The notes: generated by a model not told the origin, from the sequence alone. DNA of 64,000 bases from CAZHON01 sp964534565 (GCA_964534565.1 CAZHON010000001.1:372001-436000); one strand, 5' to 3'. Numbered from the stretch's first letter, positions 40,340 through 49,043 are shown. Translations and numbers: made by a program.

Positions 40340-41935
40340 ATGTTTTCCACTTCGTCATTTCGTTCATTTGCCGTCAGCGCCGTTTGTGTGCTGACACTTG
40401 CTCCCGTCTCTGCTTTTGCAGCGCAAGAAGAGGGGATCACGCGCGGAGCGTTCCTTCAAGGTGCAGTCAGTGCGTTCGACATCATGTCGACGGAAGGAAA
40501 GTTGCCGTACAAGCGTGTTCCCGCAGGCATTCGTCCTGCGGTACAGGCCGCGTATGACGAAGGAGCAATGGGGGCGTTCAAAGAGAAGGAAGTGCAGTTT
40601 GGCCGCACAATCACTCGTGGAGAAGCAGCGTACGTCATCGCCGCTCTTTCCCTCACACCTGCCCCAAGCGACAACATCAAAACATTCACCGATGTGAAAG
40701 AGGGGAGTGACATGTCGAAGGCGGTGAATATCGTGCTGCAGAAAAACTGGATGCGTGCACTGCGTCCGAAGTTATTCGGAGTGAATCAACCGCTCACCAC
40801 ATCGGAAGCGACTCTTCTCTTCAAGCGTATTCGTCAAAGTCGCGGAATCGATTCCTCCACACCGACCGTTAAAATTCGTTTGAACCCCAAGACCAGTACG
40901 GGAACGGTCCAGAACCAAGTCCTTGATGCGGTTTGGAATTTGATGAATCGAGAGTACCTCTACAAGGATCGTCTCAAGGATTCCAAGGAGAACTTCCCCG
41001 CAACCGATGCTCTCGTGAAGAGCGTAAAAGACCCCTACACCGTGTACATGCCTCCATCGGAAGCGAAGCAGTTCCACGATCAAATCCAGGGTGAAGTGAC
41101 GGGAATCGGCGTGCAAGTGGAAGCAAACGAAGCGGGACTTCTTATTATGGCGCCTCTCCCGGGCTCTCCTGCAGAAGGAGCCGGCTTGAAGGCGGGAGAC
41201 ATCATCACCCAGGTGAACGATGACTCCTTGAAAGGAGTGTCCTACCAAGATGCCGTCATGAAAGTCCGCGGGCCCAAAGGTTCGACGGTGAAGCTCCGCG
41301 TGCTTCGCAATGGAAATGAGATGCTGTTCACGGTCACGCGCGACACGGTGAAGGTTCCCGAGATTTCTCTCACCATGACCGACCGCAACGTTGCGATTTT
41401 GAAGGTGAGTCAGTTCGGAGATGCGACAGACAAGCAGATTCGTGCAAAGTTGCAGGAAGCGAAGGATAAATCCCCCAAGGGAGTGATCATCGATCTTCGC
41501 AACAACCCGGGTGGACTCCTCCATGCTGCAGATGAAATGGTCAGCGCGTTCGTCCCCAACGGCTCTGTGGTGGCAAATATTCACACACGAGAAAGCGCGT
41601 ACACCGAGGTCACCACCGAAGAACCGATCTTCGATTCCCTCACTCCTCTCTACATTCTGGTGAACAAGGGGTCCGCCAGCGCCTCCGAAATCGTGGCCGG
41701 AGCACTCCAAGATTACAAGCGTGCGACGCTGATCGGGACGACGACATTCGGAAAAGGAACGGTCCAGCAAGTCATCGAATTCAAGGATGGTTCCAGTCTT
41801 AAAATGACGATTGCTGAGTGGAAAACGCCTCAGGATCGCAAAATTGACGGCATTGGAGTCATTCCGGACACGCCGGTCGACAGTACGAATAATCCCGATG
41901 CCGCCCTGCAGCGAGCGCTGGATCTGCTGCACTAG
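40340..41935 (+). CDS. Secreted SLH-PDZ-S41 C-terminal processing protease
   Basis: 531 residues. A signal peptide (SFAVSAVCVLTLAPVSAFAA) is followed by an SLH-like region (about 30-165: TFTDVKEGSDMSKAVNIVLQ, NQPLTTSEATLLFKR), then a helical segment, a PDZ domain (about 245-330: GIGVQVEANEAGLLIMAPLP, GAGLKAGDIITQVN), and the S41 peptidase core. The nucleophile Ser is in NKGSASASEIVAG and the catalytic Lys in TFGKGTVQ, a Ser-Lys dyad. CTP proteases trim exported proteins or wall enzymes. The SLH region would tether it to the envelope surface. Confidence 0.93.
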   Translation: MFSTSSFRSFAVSAVCVLTLAPVSAFAAQEEGITRGAFLQGAVSAFDIMSTEGKLPYKRVPAGIRPAVQAAYDEGAMGAFKEKEVQFGRTITRGEAAYVIAALSLTPAPSDNIKTFTDVKEGSDMSKAVNIVLQKNWMRALRPKLFGVNQPLTTSEATLLFKRIRQSRGIDSSTPTVKIRLNPKTSTGTVQNQVLDAVWNLMNREYLYKDRLKDSKENFPATDALVKSVKDPYTVYMPPSEAKQFHDQIQGEVTGIGVQVEANEAGLLIMAPLPGSPAEGAGLKAGDIITQVNDDSLKGVSYQDAVMKVRGPKGSTVKLRVLRNGNEMLFTVTRDTVKVPEISLTMTDRNVAILKVSQFGDATDKQIRAKLQEAKDKSPKGVIIDLRNNPGGLLHAADEMVSAFVPNGSVVANIHTRESAYTEVTTEEPIFDSLTPLYILVNKGSASASEIVAGALQDYKRATLIGTTTFGKGTVQQVIEFKDGSSLKMTIAEWKTPQDRKIDGIGVIPDTPVDSTNNPDAALQRALDLLH

Positions 41936-41986
41936 GATGAATTCACTTGCAATCAGGCTTTTCCTCACTTACTCTGCCCCGGCTCT

Positions 41987-42202
41987 ATGGCTATTCACGC
42001 CCACCGCAAACCCGAAGAAAGCAACGATCGCCTTCAACAGCGATTCAAGCAACAGGTCCAGAAGTCTGGACTGGTAAAGATGATGCGTGAGCGTTCCATT
42101 CGCCAGAAGAAGATGAACACACGTCTGCAGCGCAAGCGCGCATTGCACCGTGAAGAGATGCGCACCGCCAACCGCAAGAAGCGGTTCTACTCCAACATGT
42201 AA
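41987..42202 (+). CDS. rpsU: 30S ribosomal protein bS21
   Basis: 71 residues, very basic. It fits the bS21 plan: a short N-terminal strand, ESNDRLQQRFKQQVQKSGLV as the first helix, MMRERSIRQKKM, and a Lys/Arg-rich C-terminal helix (RLQRKRALHREEMRTANRKK) ending RFYSNM. bS21 contacts the 16S 3' domain near the anti-Shine-Dalgarno. A TACTCT box lies 11 bases before the ATG and a strong terminator follows. The N-terminal half is more divergent than the C-terminal. Confidence 0.85.
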   Translation: MAIHAHRKPEESNDRLQQRFKQQVQKSGLVKMMRERSIRQKKMNTRLQRKRALHREEMRTANRKKRFYSNM

Positions 42203-42205
42203 TTA

Positions 42206-42232
42206 GAAGGGACCCGAAAGGGTCCCTTTTTT
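42206..42232 (+). terminator. Rho-independent terminator after rpsU
   Basis: AAGGGACCC, GAAA loop, GGGTCCCTT and a T run. Confidence 0.9.
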
Positions 42233-42236
42233 GTTT

Positions 42237-42338
42237 CGTGAAAGGAAACCTACGGTTTCCTCTCACGTACTCTCCTTCCCTTCAAAGGAGTCCTCCAGCG
42301 TCGGGGCCCGCGAGACCCAACGCTTCGGACGGTTTTTT
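42237..42338 (+). repeat. 100-base dispersed repeat, copy B
   Basis: Same blocks and orientation as 25312-25412 with scattered substitutions: GGAAACCTACGGTTTCC hairpin, CTCCTTCCCTTCAAAGGAG hairpin, CGTCGGGGCCCGCGAGACC block and a closing CTTCGGAC. It is immediately downstream of the rpsU terminator. Confidence 0.8.
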
Positions 42339-42371
42339 TGCTTCAGCACGGTTTATAAGCGGTGCTTCATT

Positions 42372-42396
42372 TGTCAGTTCGAGCGGAGCGAGAACT
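42372..42396 (+). repeat. Dispersed repeat, TGTCA...GAGCGGAGCGAG type
   Basis: Identical over 25 bases to the reverse complement of 5986-6010. Outer arms AGTTC and GAACT are complementary. Confidence 0.8.
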
Positions 42397-42464
42397 TTCT
42401 GCAATAGTAAAGGTATCCCTCTCGACAGTGTGGAGAGGGATGGATTGTTCGATCATGCTCCGTA

Positions 42465-42767
42465 TTAGGAGGCTTTTAGTGTCGGAATTGGCAGAATATG
42501 TTTTCGAACGTATTTTTCTACCTTTTCTCGAACGCGTATCCATTTTTCATTTTTGCTGACTCGTATCAGCTTGAACCGTTCAAGCCCTAAGATGAACTGC
42601 ACTCCGGCTACATCGTCATTTGGAAAATACTTTTCTGCAACGTCGTCCAACTTTCCTTTTGTTTGACCGGGTTCTGAATCTTGAATCCATAGAAAGAACG
42701 ATCGGTTGAACGAGGCATTAAAGTTGATCTTCATAGACAACAAGAGTTTTCGTTTCTTCTTTTTCAC
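42465..42767 (-). CDS. Hypothetical protein, about 89-100 residues
   Basis: Not recognised. A GTG start gives 100 residues beginning with six near-consecutive basic residues; an internal ATG at 42734 (MKINFNASFNRSFF) gives 89. The rest is mixed beta/alpha with aromatic residues (FFLWIQDSEPG, GVQFILGLERFKLIRV) and a basic C-terminal helix (WIRVREKVEKYVRKHIL). It is isolated on the minus strand between rpsU and gyrB, in A+T-richer sequence. It is probably real but the support is only its length and plausible composition. Confidence 0.45.
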   Translation of the reverse strand: MKKKKRKLLLSMKINFNASFNRSFFLWIQDSEPGQTKGKLDDVAEKYFPNDDVAGVQFILGLERFKLIRVSKNEKWIRVREKVEKYVRKHILPIPTLKAS

Positions 42768-42917
42768 ACGTTTCCCTTTCGAAGAATTGTTTAAGGAGCA
42801 TCAGAAAATCGAACAGTCTAAATCTATATATTTAGTGAATTCTGTCAAATACAATGTACAGTTTTGGCTTCAATAAGCAGTGGAAAATGACAGAGAAGTC
42901 AGTAAACTGTCCCCACT

Positions 42918-44963
42918 ATGGCAGAAAAACAATCCTACGGCGCAGCCCAAATCCAAGTCCTCGAAGGTCTCGAACCGGTGCGAAAGCGCCCCGGTATGTA
43001 TATCGGTTCCACCGATGTCCGCGGACTCCACCACCTCGTGTGGGAAATCGTCGACAACGCGATCGACGAAGCGATGGCCGGCCATGCCAACGATATTTTG
43101 GTCACTCTCAATGCGAACGGATCGGTCAGTGTGGAAGATAACGGACGCGGTATCCCGGTCGACATGCACCCAACAGCAAAGAAGTCCGCTCTCGAAGTCG
43201 TTCTCACGACACTCCATGCCGGAGGAAAATTCGGAGGAGAAGGAAGCGGTTACAAAGTTTCCGGAGGACTTCACGGAGTCGGTTCATCAGTCGTGAACGC
43301 GCTCTCCACAGATATGAAGGCCGAGGTGCACAAGGATGGAAAAATCTGGGTACAAGAATACAAGCGCGGAAAGCCACAGGCAGATGTGAAAGCAGTGGGA
43401 AAGACGGAGAAGACCGGAACGATCATCACCTTCATGCCGGATGATGAAATTTTCGATACGCTCGAATTCAGCTTGGAGACGATGTTAACGCGTTTCCGCC
43501 AACAGTCGTATTTGACGAAGGGAATCACGATCGGCGTGCTCGATGCTCGTCCTGTTCGCCCCGAGGCCGACATGGTGTTGCCTCGCTTGTACCGCTTCTC
43601 CTTCGAGGCCGGTATCAGCGCGTACGTCACGCACCTCAATGAATCCAAGGAAGCGATCGGAGACGTCATCGCATTCGAAAAGGATACCGATGACGGTTTG
43701 GTCGAAGTTGCACTGCAGTACACGCAGACATTCCAGGAATCCGTCCTCAGCTTTGCCAACAATATTCATACGGCAGAAGGAGGTCACCACCTCACGGGTT
43801 TCAAGTCCGCTCTCACACGCACCATCAACGCATACGCTCGTCAGTTCGAAATCCTCAAAGAGAAGGATGAAAACCTCACGGCAGACGACGTACGCGAAGG
43901 ATTGACGGCCATCGTTGCTGTTCGCTTGCGTGAGCCACAATTCGAAGGTCAAACGAAGGCAAAGTTGGGAAATGCCGAAATGAAGACGGCCGTGGAAACG
44001 GTGGTGAATGAAAAGCTTGCACAGTATCTCGAAGAACACCCTGCAGACGGAAAGGCGATTGTGAACAAGTGTTTACTCGCTGCTCGCGCTCGTTTGGCTG
44101 CTCGTGCCGCTCGCGACTCCGTGATCCGCAAGGGAGTCTTGGAAGGCATGACGCTCCCTGGAAAGCTTGCAGACTGCAGCTCCCGCGATCCCGCTCAGTG
44201 CGAACTCTACATCGTAGAGGGAGACTCCGCCGGAGGTTCTGCCAAGCAGGGCCGCAACCGCGAGTTCCAGGCGATCTTGCCGCTCAAGGGTAAAATCTTG
44301 AACGTCGAGCAGGCCCGGTTGGACAAAATGCTCAACAACAACGAAGTGAAGGCGCTCATCATTGCGATGGGTATGGGAATCGGTGAAGTGAAGGACGTGA
44401 CGAAACTGCGCTACCACCGCATCGTGATCATGACCGATGCCGACGTCGACGGTGCGCACATCCGCACACTGCTTCTGACGCTCTTCTTCCGCTACTTCCC
44501 AGAACTCCTCGACGGAGGACACCTCTACATCGCTCAACCTCCTCTGTACAAAATGCAGAAGGGAAAAGAGCTGCAGTACGCATTCTCCGACGACGAAAAG
44601 AATGCGCTCCTCAAGCAGTGGGGAATCACCGGTGAGATTCAGGAATCAGAAGAGGATTTGGTCGAAGGTGCCGAGGAAGAGGACGAGAACGAGCAGCTCA
44701 CAAAGGGCTCCAAGAAGGGCAAGGAAGCTCCAAAGAAGCAGGCTCGCGCCAGTATTCAGCGCTACAAAGGTCTTGGAGAAATGAACCCGGAACAGCTGTG
44801 GGAAACCACTCTCGACCCCGATCGCCGTTTGATGTTGAAGGTAACAATGGACGACGCCGAAAAGGCCGATGCCATCTTCACGACGCTCATGGGTGCCGAG
44901 GTTGCTCCTCGCCGCAAGTTCATCCAGACGCACGCGAAGACTGTTCAGAACCTCGACGTCTAA
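42918..44963 (+). CDS. gyrB: DNA gyrase subunit B
   Basis: 681 residues. The GHKL ATPase domain has VRKRPGMYIGSTD, EIVDNAIDEAMAG, VSVEDNGRGIPVD and VSGGLHGVGSSVVNALS. The transducer domain follows. TOPRIM motifs are IVEGDSAGGSAKQGRNREFQ, LPLKGKILNVE and MTDADVDGAHIRTLLLT, and the C-terminal QRYKGLGEMNPEQLWETT contacts GyrA. Between the TOPRIM part and that tail there is an acidic then lysine-rich insertion (EEDLVEGAEEEDENEQ; KGSKKGKEAPKKQ, about 573-608). It introduces negative supercoils with GyrA. TAAACT lies nine bases before the ATG; no Shine-Dalgarno. Its stop codon overlaps the next start (TAATG). Confidence 0.95.
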   Translation: MAEKQSYGAAQIQVLEGLEPVRKRPGMYIGSTDVRGLHHLVWEIVDNAIDEAMAGHANDILVTLNANGSVSVEDNGRGIPVDMHPTAKKSALEVVLTTLHAGGKFGGEGSGYKVSGGLHGVGSSVVNALSTDMKAEVHKDGKIWVQEYKRGKPQADVKAVGKTEKTGTIITFMPDDEIFDTLEFSLETMLTRFRQQSYLTKGITIGVLDARPVRPEADMVLPRLYRFSFEAGISAYVTHLNESKEAIGDVIAFEKDTDDGLVEVALQYTQTFQESVLSFANNIHTAEGGHHLTGFKSALTRTINAYARQFEILKEKDENLTADDVREGLTAIVAVRLREPQFEGQTKAKLGNAEMKTAVETVVNEKLAQYLEEHPADGKAIVNKCLLAARARLAARAARDSVIRKGVLEGMTLPGKLADCSSRDPAQCELYIVEGDSAGGSAKQGRNREFQAILPLKGKILNVEQARLDKMLNNNEVKALIIAMGMGIGEVKDVTKLRYHRIVIMTDADVDGAHIRTLLLTLFFRYFPELLDGGHLYIAQPPLYKMQKGKELQYAFSDDEKNALLKQWGITGEIQESEEDLVEGAEEEDENEQLTKGSKKGKEAPKKQARASIQRYKGLGEMNPEQLWETTLDPDRRLMLKVTMDDAEKADAIFTTLMGAEVAPRRKFIQTHAKTVQNLDV

Positions 44964-45148
44964 TGTCAGGCGAGCGAAGCGAAACCACGTCTGAAGATGT
45001 TTCGGTCCCTACGCGCGACAAACTTCCTGTCGAATTGCGAGAGGGGATTTTGAAAATGGCTCGATGTGTATTGCATGGAGGAGCGGATCCAAACGAACAA
45101 CAAACCGTCTCGCCGTTTCTCGCAAGATCGCAAATAATCGAACAGTAA
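44963..45148 (+). CDS. Small protein coupled to gyrB, 61 residues, ankyrin-like scrap
   Basis: The ATG overlaps the gyrB stop as TAATG, so reinitiation is possible. The C-terminal half (ARCVLHGGADPNEQQTVSPF) resembles a single ankyrin repeat (LLxxGADPNxxxxxxxTPL) but lacks the rest of a repeat array. The first codons coincide with a sequence related to the TGTCA...GAGCG dispersed repeat (TGTCAGGCGAGCGAAGCGA from 44964), so it may be a fragment of an older gene joined to gyrB by that repeat. It ends two bases before hisS on the other strand. Confidence 0.4.
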   Translation: MSGERSETTSEDVSVPTRDKLPVELREGILKMARCVLHGGADPNEQQTVSPFLARSQIIEQ

Positions 45149-45149
45149 T

Positions 45150-46487
45150 TTACTCGTCTCCGAGGTGATCCTTGAGCACGTAGGTGTCGAGGTTCTTCGA
45201 ACCAAGGAGCTTGATGACCGTTGGCACAACGCTCTTGAGAGGCATTTCCTTCTGCTTTCCTGCCTTCATGTCGCGCAGGATGATCTTGTCCTTCAAGACC
45301 TCCATCTTTCCAAGGAGCAATGTGTAGCGAGCCTCGAATTTATCTGCCAAGCGCATCTGGCTCTTCAAACTTGCTTCGCCGAGTGCTCCGACAGTGTGCA
45401 CTCCTTTATTGCGCAAATCGGTGATGAGCTGGAGACAGGTCTTCTTTGCCTCTGGGCCAAGCTGTGCCACGAAGACATCGATTTGATCCTTGTTTGGAGC
45501 CACAATTCCAGCCTCCTTCATGTGCCAAATGATGCGCTCGATACCGAATGCGCAACCGACTCCTGGGGTTGGGTGACCGCCCAATTTCTCAACGAGAGCG
45601 TCGTAGCGACCTCCTCCTCCGACCGCATTCTGTGCGCCTGCACTCTTGTCCCAGAACTCGAACACTGTCTGCGTGTAGTAGTCGAGTCCGCGGATGAGTC
45701 CCGTGTTCTCCACGAAGGAAATGTTCAGCGTGTTGAGGTAGTCGAGCAACGTCTCGTGGTACTGCTTGCTCTCGTCGTTCACGAACTGTGCGAGTGTTGG
45801 CGCCTGCTTGAGGAGAATTTGCGTGTCTTCTTCTTTACTGTCGAGAAGGCGAAGGGGATTCGTTTCCAAGCGACGACGATCGAGTTCGGGAAGGTGACGT
45901 TCCTTTCCTGTGAAGTGGTCCTTCAGCGCAACAACGAATGCAGCGCGATTCTCTGCCGTTCCGATGTTATTGATCTGCAATGTGAGGCGATCGAGAATAT
46001 GCAAATCGTGCAGAATGTTCGTAACTACCTGAATCATCTGCACATCCAAACTCGGATCTTTGAGACCAATCACTTCAAAGTCGAACTGGTGGAATTGACG
46101 ATAACGTCCTTTCTGCGGGCGGTCGTGACGGAAACATGGACCGATGGCATACAGCTCCACAGGTTGAGGAAGCAGGTGCATGCCGTGTTCGATGTACGAA
46201 CGGCAAATTCCTGCAGTCAACTCTGGGCGAAGAGCGAATTCAGATTCATCTTCTGCAGCTGCAGCTTTTGATTGTACGAGATAGAGTTCCTTCTCCACGA
46301 TATCGGTGTGGTCTCCTATGCCACGCTCAAAAATGGAACGCTGTTCAAAGATTGGCGTATCGATGCGCTTATAGCCCGCCTGACGTGCACGGTGACGTAC
46401 GGCTTTTTTGATATACGTGTGATATTGATGGTCTTCAGGAAGAACATCGTGCGTGCCTTTGGGTGTGCGGTATTGGGCTTCGGACAT
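45150..46487 (-). CDS. hisS: Histidyl-tRNA synthetase
   Basis: 445 residues, class II. It starts YRTPKGTHDVLPED; motif 1 region YKRIDTPIFEQRSIFERGIG; LRPELTAGICRSYIEH; motif 2 GPCFRHDRPQKGRYRQFHQFDFEVIG; the histidine-specific motif LIRGLDYYTQTVFEFW; AVGGGGRYDALVEKLGG; motif 3 GCAFGIERI; and a C-terminal anticodon-binding domain. tRNA-His is encoded 75 bases upstream on the same strand, so enzyme and substrate RNA may share a transcript. A TACTAT box lies about 22 bases before the ATG. Confidence 0.97.
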   Translation of the reverse strand: MSEAQYRTPKGTHDVLPEDHQYHTYIKKAVRHRARQAGYKRIDTPIFEQRSIFERGIGDHTDIVEKELYLVQSKAAAAEDESEFALRPELTAGICRSYIEHGMHLLPQPVELYAIGPCFRHDRPQKGRYRQFHQFDFEVIGLKDPSLDVQMIQVVTNILHDLHILDRLTLQINNIGTAENRAAFVVALKDHFTGKERHLPELDRRRLETNPLRLLDSKEEDTQILLKQAPTLAQFVNDESKQYHETLLDYLNTLNISFVENTGLIRGLDYYTQTVFEFWDKSAGAQNAVGGGGRYDALVEKLGGHPTPGVGCAFGIERIIWHMKEAGIVAPNKDQIDVFVAQLGPEAKKTCLQLITDLRNKGVHTVGALGEASLKSQMRLADKFEARYTLLLGKMEVLKDKIILRDMKAGKQKEMPLKSVVPTVIKLLGSKNLDTYVLKDHLGDE

Positions 46488-46561
46488 ACAAAAGACGTGT
46501 GTGGGCTTGATAGTACCACTGGCTAATCAAAGCCGCAAAGCTCGATTATGTATCAATTTGA

Positions 46562-46639
46562 TGGGGCGATCGATGGGACTCGAACCCACGACCCTCTGGA
46601 CCACAACCAGATGCTCTAACCAACTGAGCTACGATCGCC
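46562..46639 (-). tRNA. tRNA-His (anticodon GUG)
   Basis: On the minus strand the cloverleaf is complete: acceptor GGCGATCG pairs with CGATCGCC over eight pairs, giving the encoded extra G-1 opposite C73 that is diagnostic for tRNA-His. D arm GCTC...GAGC, anticodon stem TCTGG/CCAGA with loop TTGTGGT (anticodon GTG), T stem GTGGG/CCCAT with TTCGAGT loop, and CCA encoded. A TAGAAT box (46662-46667, minus strand) is about 22 bases upstream. Confidence 0.97.
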
Positions 46640-46697
46640 ATGCAAAACAGCAGTGCACGGGATTCTAACGATGTGCGTTCCTCAGCACCAGCCTTTC

Positions 46698-49043
46698 TCA
46701 GGCCTTTGGAGGCGTATTTGCGTCTCCTTGAGGCCCAATATTATCGGCGCGGATGAACGCAACGGGCTTATCGTCGACAATGGGAGGAACGGGATTCTGC
46801 GGTAGGACAGGCGCTTCCTTCACCGGTGTTGCAGGCGCAGGAGCTGCAGGCGTCTCAGCAGCGGGCTTGGGAGTTGGCGTTGGTGTCGGTGTCTGCGTTG
46901 GAGAAACCGGAGCAGAGGAAGGAGCTGGATTCGTTGGACTTGCGACAGGAGCAACGGCAGGTGCAGGTGTTGGTTCCACGGTTGGTGCTGCCGGCGTAAT
47001 TTTTGCAGGTGCTGGAGATGGAGCTGCTACTGGTGCGCTTGGCTGAGTAGGAGTTGCAGCAGTCGGCGCTTTTGATTCTGCAACTACGGGAGCGGGAGCG
47101 ATGGGCGTTGCAGCTGGTGTTGGGGTCGGAGTGCTTTGGACTGGTGCTGCAGGAGCAGACACAATCGGAGCCGCAGCGGCAGGCTTTGGCTCAACTGTTG
47201 GAGAGGGACTGACCTTCAGCCAGGACGGTGTGCTCGAAGCGGCAACAGGGCCCGGAGTAGTTGTCTTCAGCCAGGAAGGAGTGCTTGGGGAAGCAGGCTT
47301 TGGTGCAGGTGCTGGAGCAGCGGCAGGCTCAGGTGCGGCAGGGGTCGGAGCAGGAGCTGGTGCAGGCGTCTGTGGCTTTGGCGGAGTGACCGGCACAGGT
47401 GCGGGCTGAGGAACTGGCGTAGGTTTTGCCGCAACAACAGGAGCTGCCGTCACGGGTGTTGGTGCAGGAGTCGGTTTGGGAGCCGGTGCCGTTGGCTTCG
47501 GAGCAGGCGTGGAGAGATCGGGCTTGCCCTGCAATCCTTGCTTGAGCCAGCTCGGAGCATTCTCTGCCTGAATTGTTGGAGTCGGAGAAGGGACCGTCGT
47601 GGTTTGTTTTTCTTCACGCTCTGCAACGGCTGCAGGAGGTGTTTGTCGAACGACCGGTGCAGCAGCAACCACCGTTGGTGTCACCACTTGTGGTTTTTGC
47701 ACCAACTTCGCCTCCATTTGCTCAAAGTGTTTCTGCAACGATGAGCTTTGTTCCGTGCCGCCGGCGCGACGACGGATGCGAGAGAGGAGGAAGACCAAGA
47801 TCAAGCCTGCAACAATGCATCCCAAGAAAATCAAAATGTATCCAATGTAATTTCCGCTCATGAGACCGATGATTTTGTCGGCGATGGCGCTTGTTCCTGC
47901 AACCGTACTTGATGCAGCTGAAGAGGCCGAGGCGACACTCGCGCCAGAGGAGACTGCCCCGGAACCAGTGATGGGAAGATCGTCCGTGACCGTAAGATCT
48001 TTGGTCGCTTCATCGATGATCTTTCCAGATGCCAGATCCTTGACGGTCAAATGAACTGTGAAGGTGCTGCCCGATCCGAATGTGTGACTGGGTTGAGTCG
48101 TCAGACTTGTTTCACCGTCGCCGAAATCCCACTGATAGAGAAGAGAAGTATCGGGTTCTGCATTCTTTTGAAAGACACTCTTGAATTGATAGGAACGATT
48201 TCCCAAGGCGGCAGCTTCGATGGAAAGGACACCCTGGAGCGTTCCTTCCTGCTTCGCCGTATTGAACGATGTCACGGTAAACGGTTGTCGGGCGGGAGAT
48301 CCGTCCGGAAGAACCATCGACACGCGCATGGATTTCTTCGTGATCTCGTTTGCAAACCACAAGACGAGCGGATTGCCGTCTGTCTTGAAGAGTGTTCCGT
48401 CGTTATCAATATCGTCGTCGGCAATTCCGTTGCCGTTCGTGTCGAGAGCAGTATCTGTATCGAGCATGATTCCATGCAGTCCCGCCTTGTTCAGACGAAG
48501 AACGATCGTATTCTGCCCGTTATCCAAAATTGCATTGCCGTTCTCATCGAGAGACGGAGTGGTGTGGATGATCGATCCCGACCCGACCGTTCCTTCATTC
48601 AACTCCACATCCCCTGGCATACGTGCCTCCACCGCGATCGTGAACACCTTTCGAATGCGTGTCAGTTTGTCGCCGGAAGTGATTTCTGTCGTGAGCGTGT
48701 AGTTGCCCGGCGTGATGGGACGAGTTTCAAAGACGGCCGTGCGGTCAGCCTGAAGGAAGTGGCGATCTTTCGTCAAAATCCAGGCGTACGTTGCGTCCTT
48801 CAATGTGGTCACCGGCAAGAACCCGATGATTTCACCAACCTGAATGGTGATCAGGTCCGGGTCGCTGATTGCAGAGGAGACGCTGAACGAAGATGCACTG
48901 CTGACGGAACTGACGGTGTCGGTTGTCGGCACATCGGGAAGTCCGGCCGAGATTTCTGCCTCCTCTGCGAAGATATGTCCCGATGTTCCCGCCAAGAGAG
49001 ACAGGATCAAAAGACCGCAGAGAGGGGTGAGAAATTTCTTCAT
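46698..49043 (-). CDS. PKD-domain membrane protein with long Pro/Ala-rich cytoplasmic tail
   Basis: 781 residues. A signal peptide (LTPLCGLLILSLLAGTSGHI) precedes a domain of about 45-145 (TIQVGEIIGFLPVTTLKDAT, Ig-like). An Asp/Asn-rich calcium-binding-like segment (DTNGNGIADDDIDNDGTLF, about 205) follows, then a PKD domain (about 285-350: LLYQWDFGDGETSLTTQPSH, FTVHLTVKD). One membrane helix (IGYILIFLGCIVAGLILVFL, about 405-425) leads to a stop-transfer RIRRR and roughly 330 residues dominated by Pro, Ala, Thr and Val, with three scattered PSWLK-type short motifs (APSWLKQGL, TPSWLKTTT, TPSWLKVSP). Its start overlaps the end of the pilin-like gene by four bases, so the two form one unit. The tail may be a spacer or a docking rod; function unknown. 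Confidence 0.75.
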   Translation of the reverse strand: MKKFLTPLCGLLILSLLAGTSGHIFAEEAEISAGLPDVPTTDTVSSVSSASSFSVSSAISDPDLITIQVGEIIGFLPVTTLKDATYAWILTKDRHFLQADRTAVFETRPITPGNYTLTTEITSGDKLTRIRKVFTIAVEARMPGDVELNEGTVGSGSIIHTTPSLDENGNAILDNGQNTIVLRLNKAGLHGIMLDTDTALDTNGNGIADDDIDNDGTLFKTDGNPLVLWFANEITKKSMRVSMVLPDGSPARQPFTVTSFNTAKQEGTLQGVLSIEAAALGNRSYQFKSVFQKNAEPDTSLLYQWDFGDGETSLTTQPSHTFGSGSTFTVHLTVKDLASGKIIDEATKDLTVTDDLPITGSGAVSSGASVASASSAASSTVAGTSAIADKIIGLMSGNYIGYILIFLGCIVAGLILVFLLSRIRRRAGGTEQSSSLQKHFEQMEAKLVQKPQVVTPTVVAAAPVVRQTPPAAVAEREEKQTTTVPSPTPTIQAENAPSWLKQGLQGKPDLSTPAPKPTAPAPKPTPAPTPVTAAPVVAAKPTPVPQPAPVPVTPPKPQTPAPAPAPTPAAPEPAAAPAPAPKPASPSTPSWLKTTTPGPVAASSTPSWLKVSPSPTVEPKPAAAAPIVSAPAAPVQSTPTPTPAATPIAPAPVVAESKAPTAATPTQPSAPVAAPSPAPAKITPAAPTVEPTPAPAVAPVASPTNPAPSSAPVSPTQTPTPTPTPKPAAETPAAPAPATPVKEAPVLPQNPVPPIVDDKPVAFIRADNIGPQGDANTPPKA

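Noticed and set aside
47101..47744. Gly- and Arg/Cys-rich open frames on the plus strand
   Set aside because: They are reading-frame shadows of the low-complexity Pro/Ala tail of the minus-strand PKD protein.
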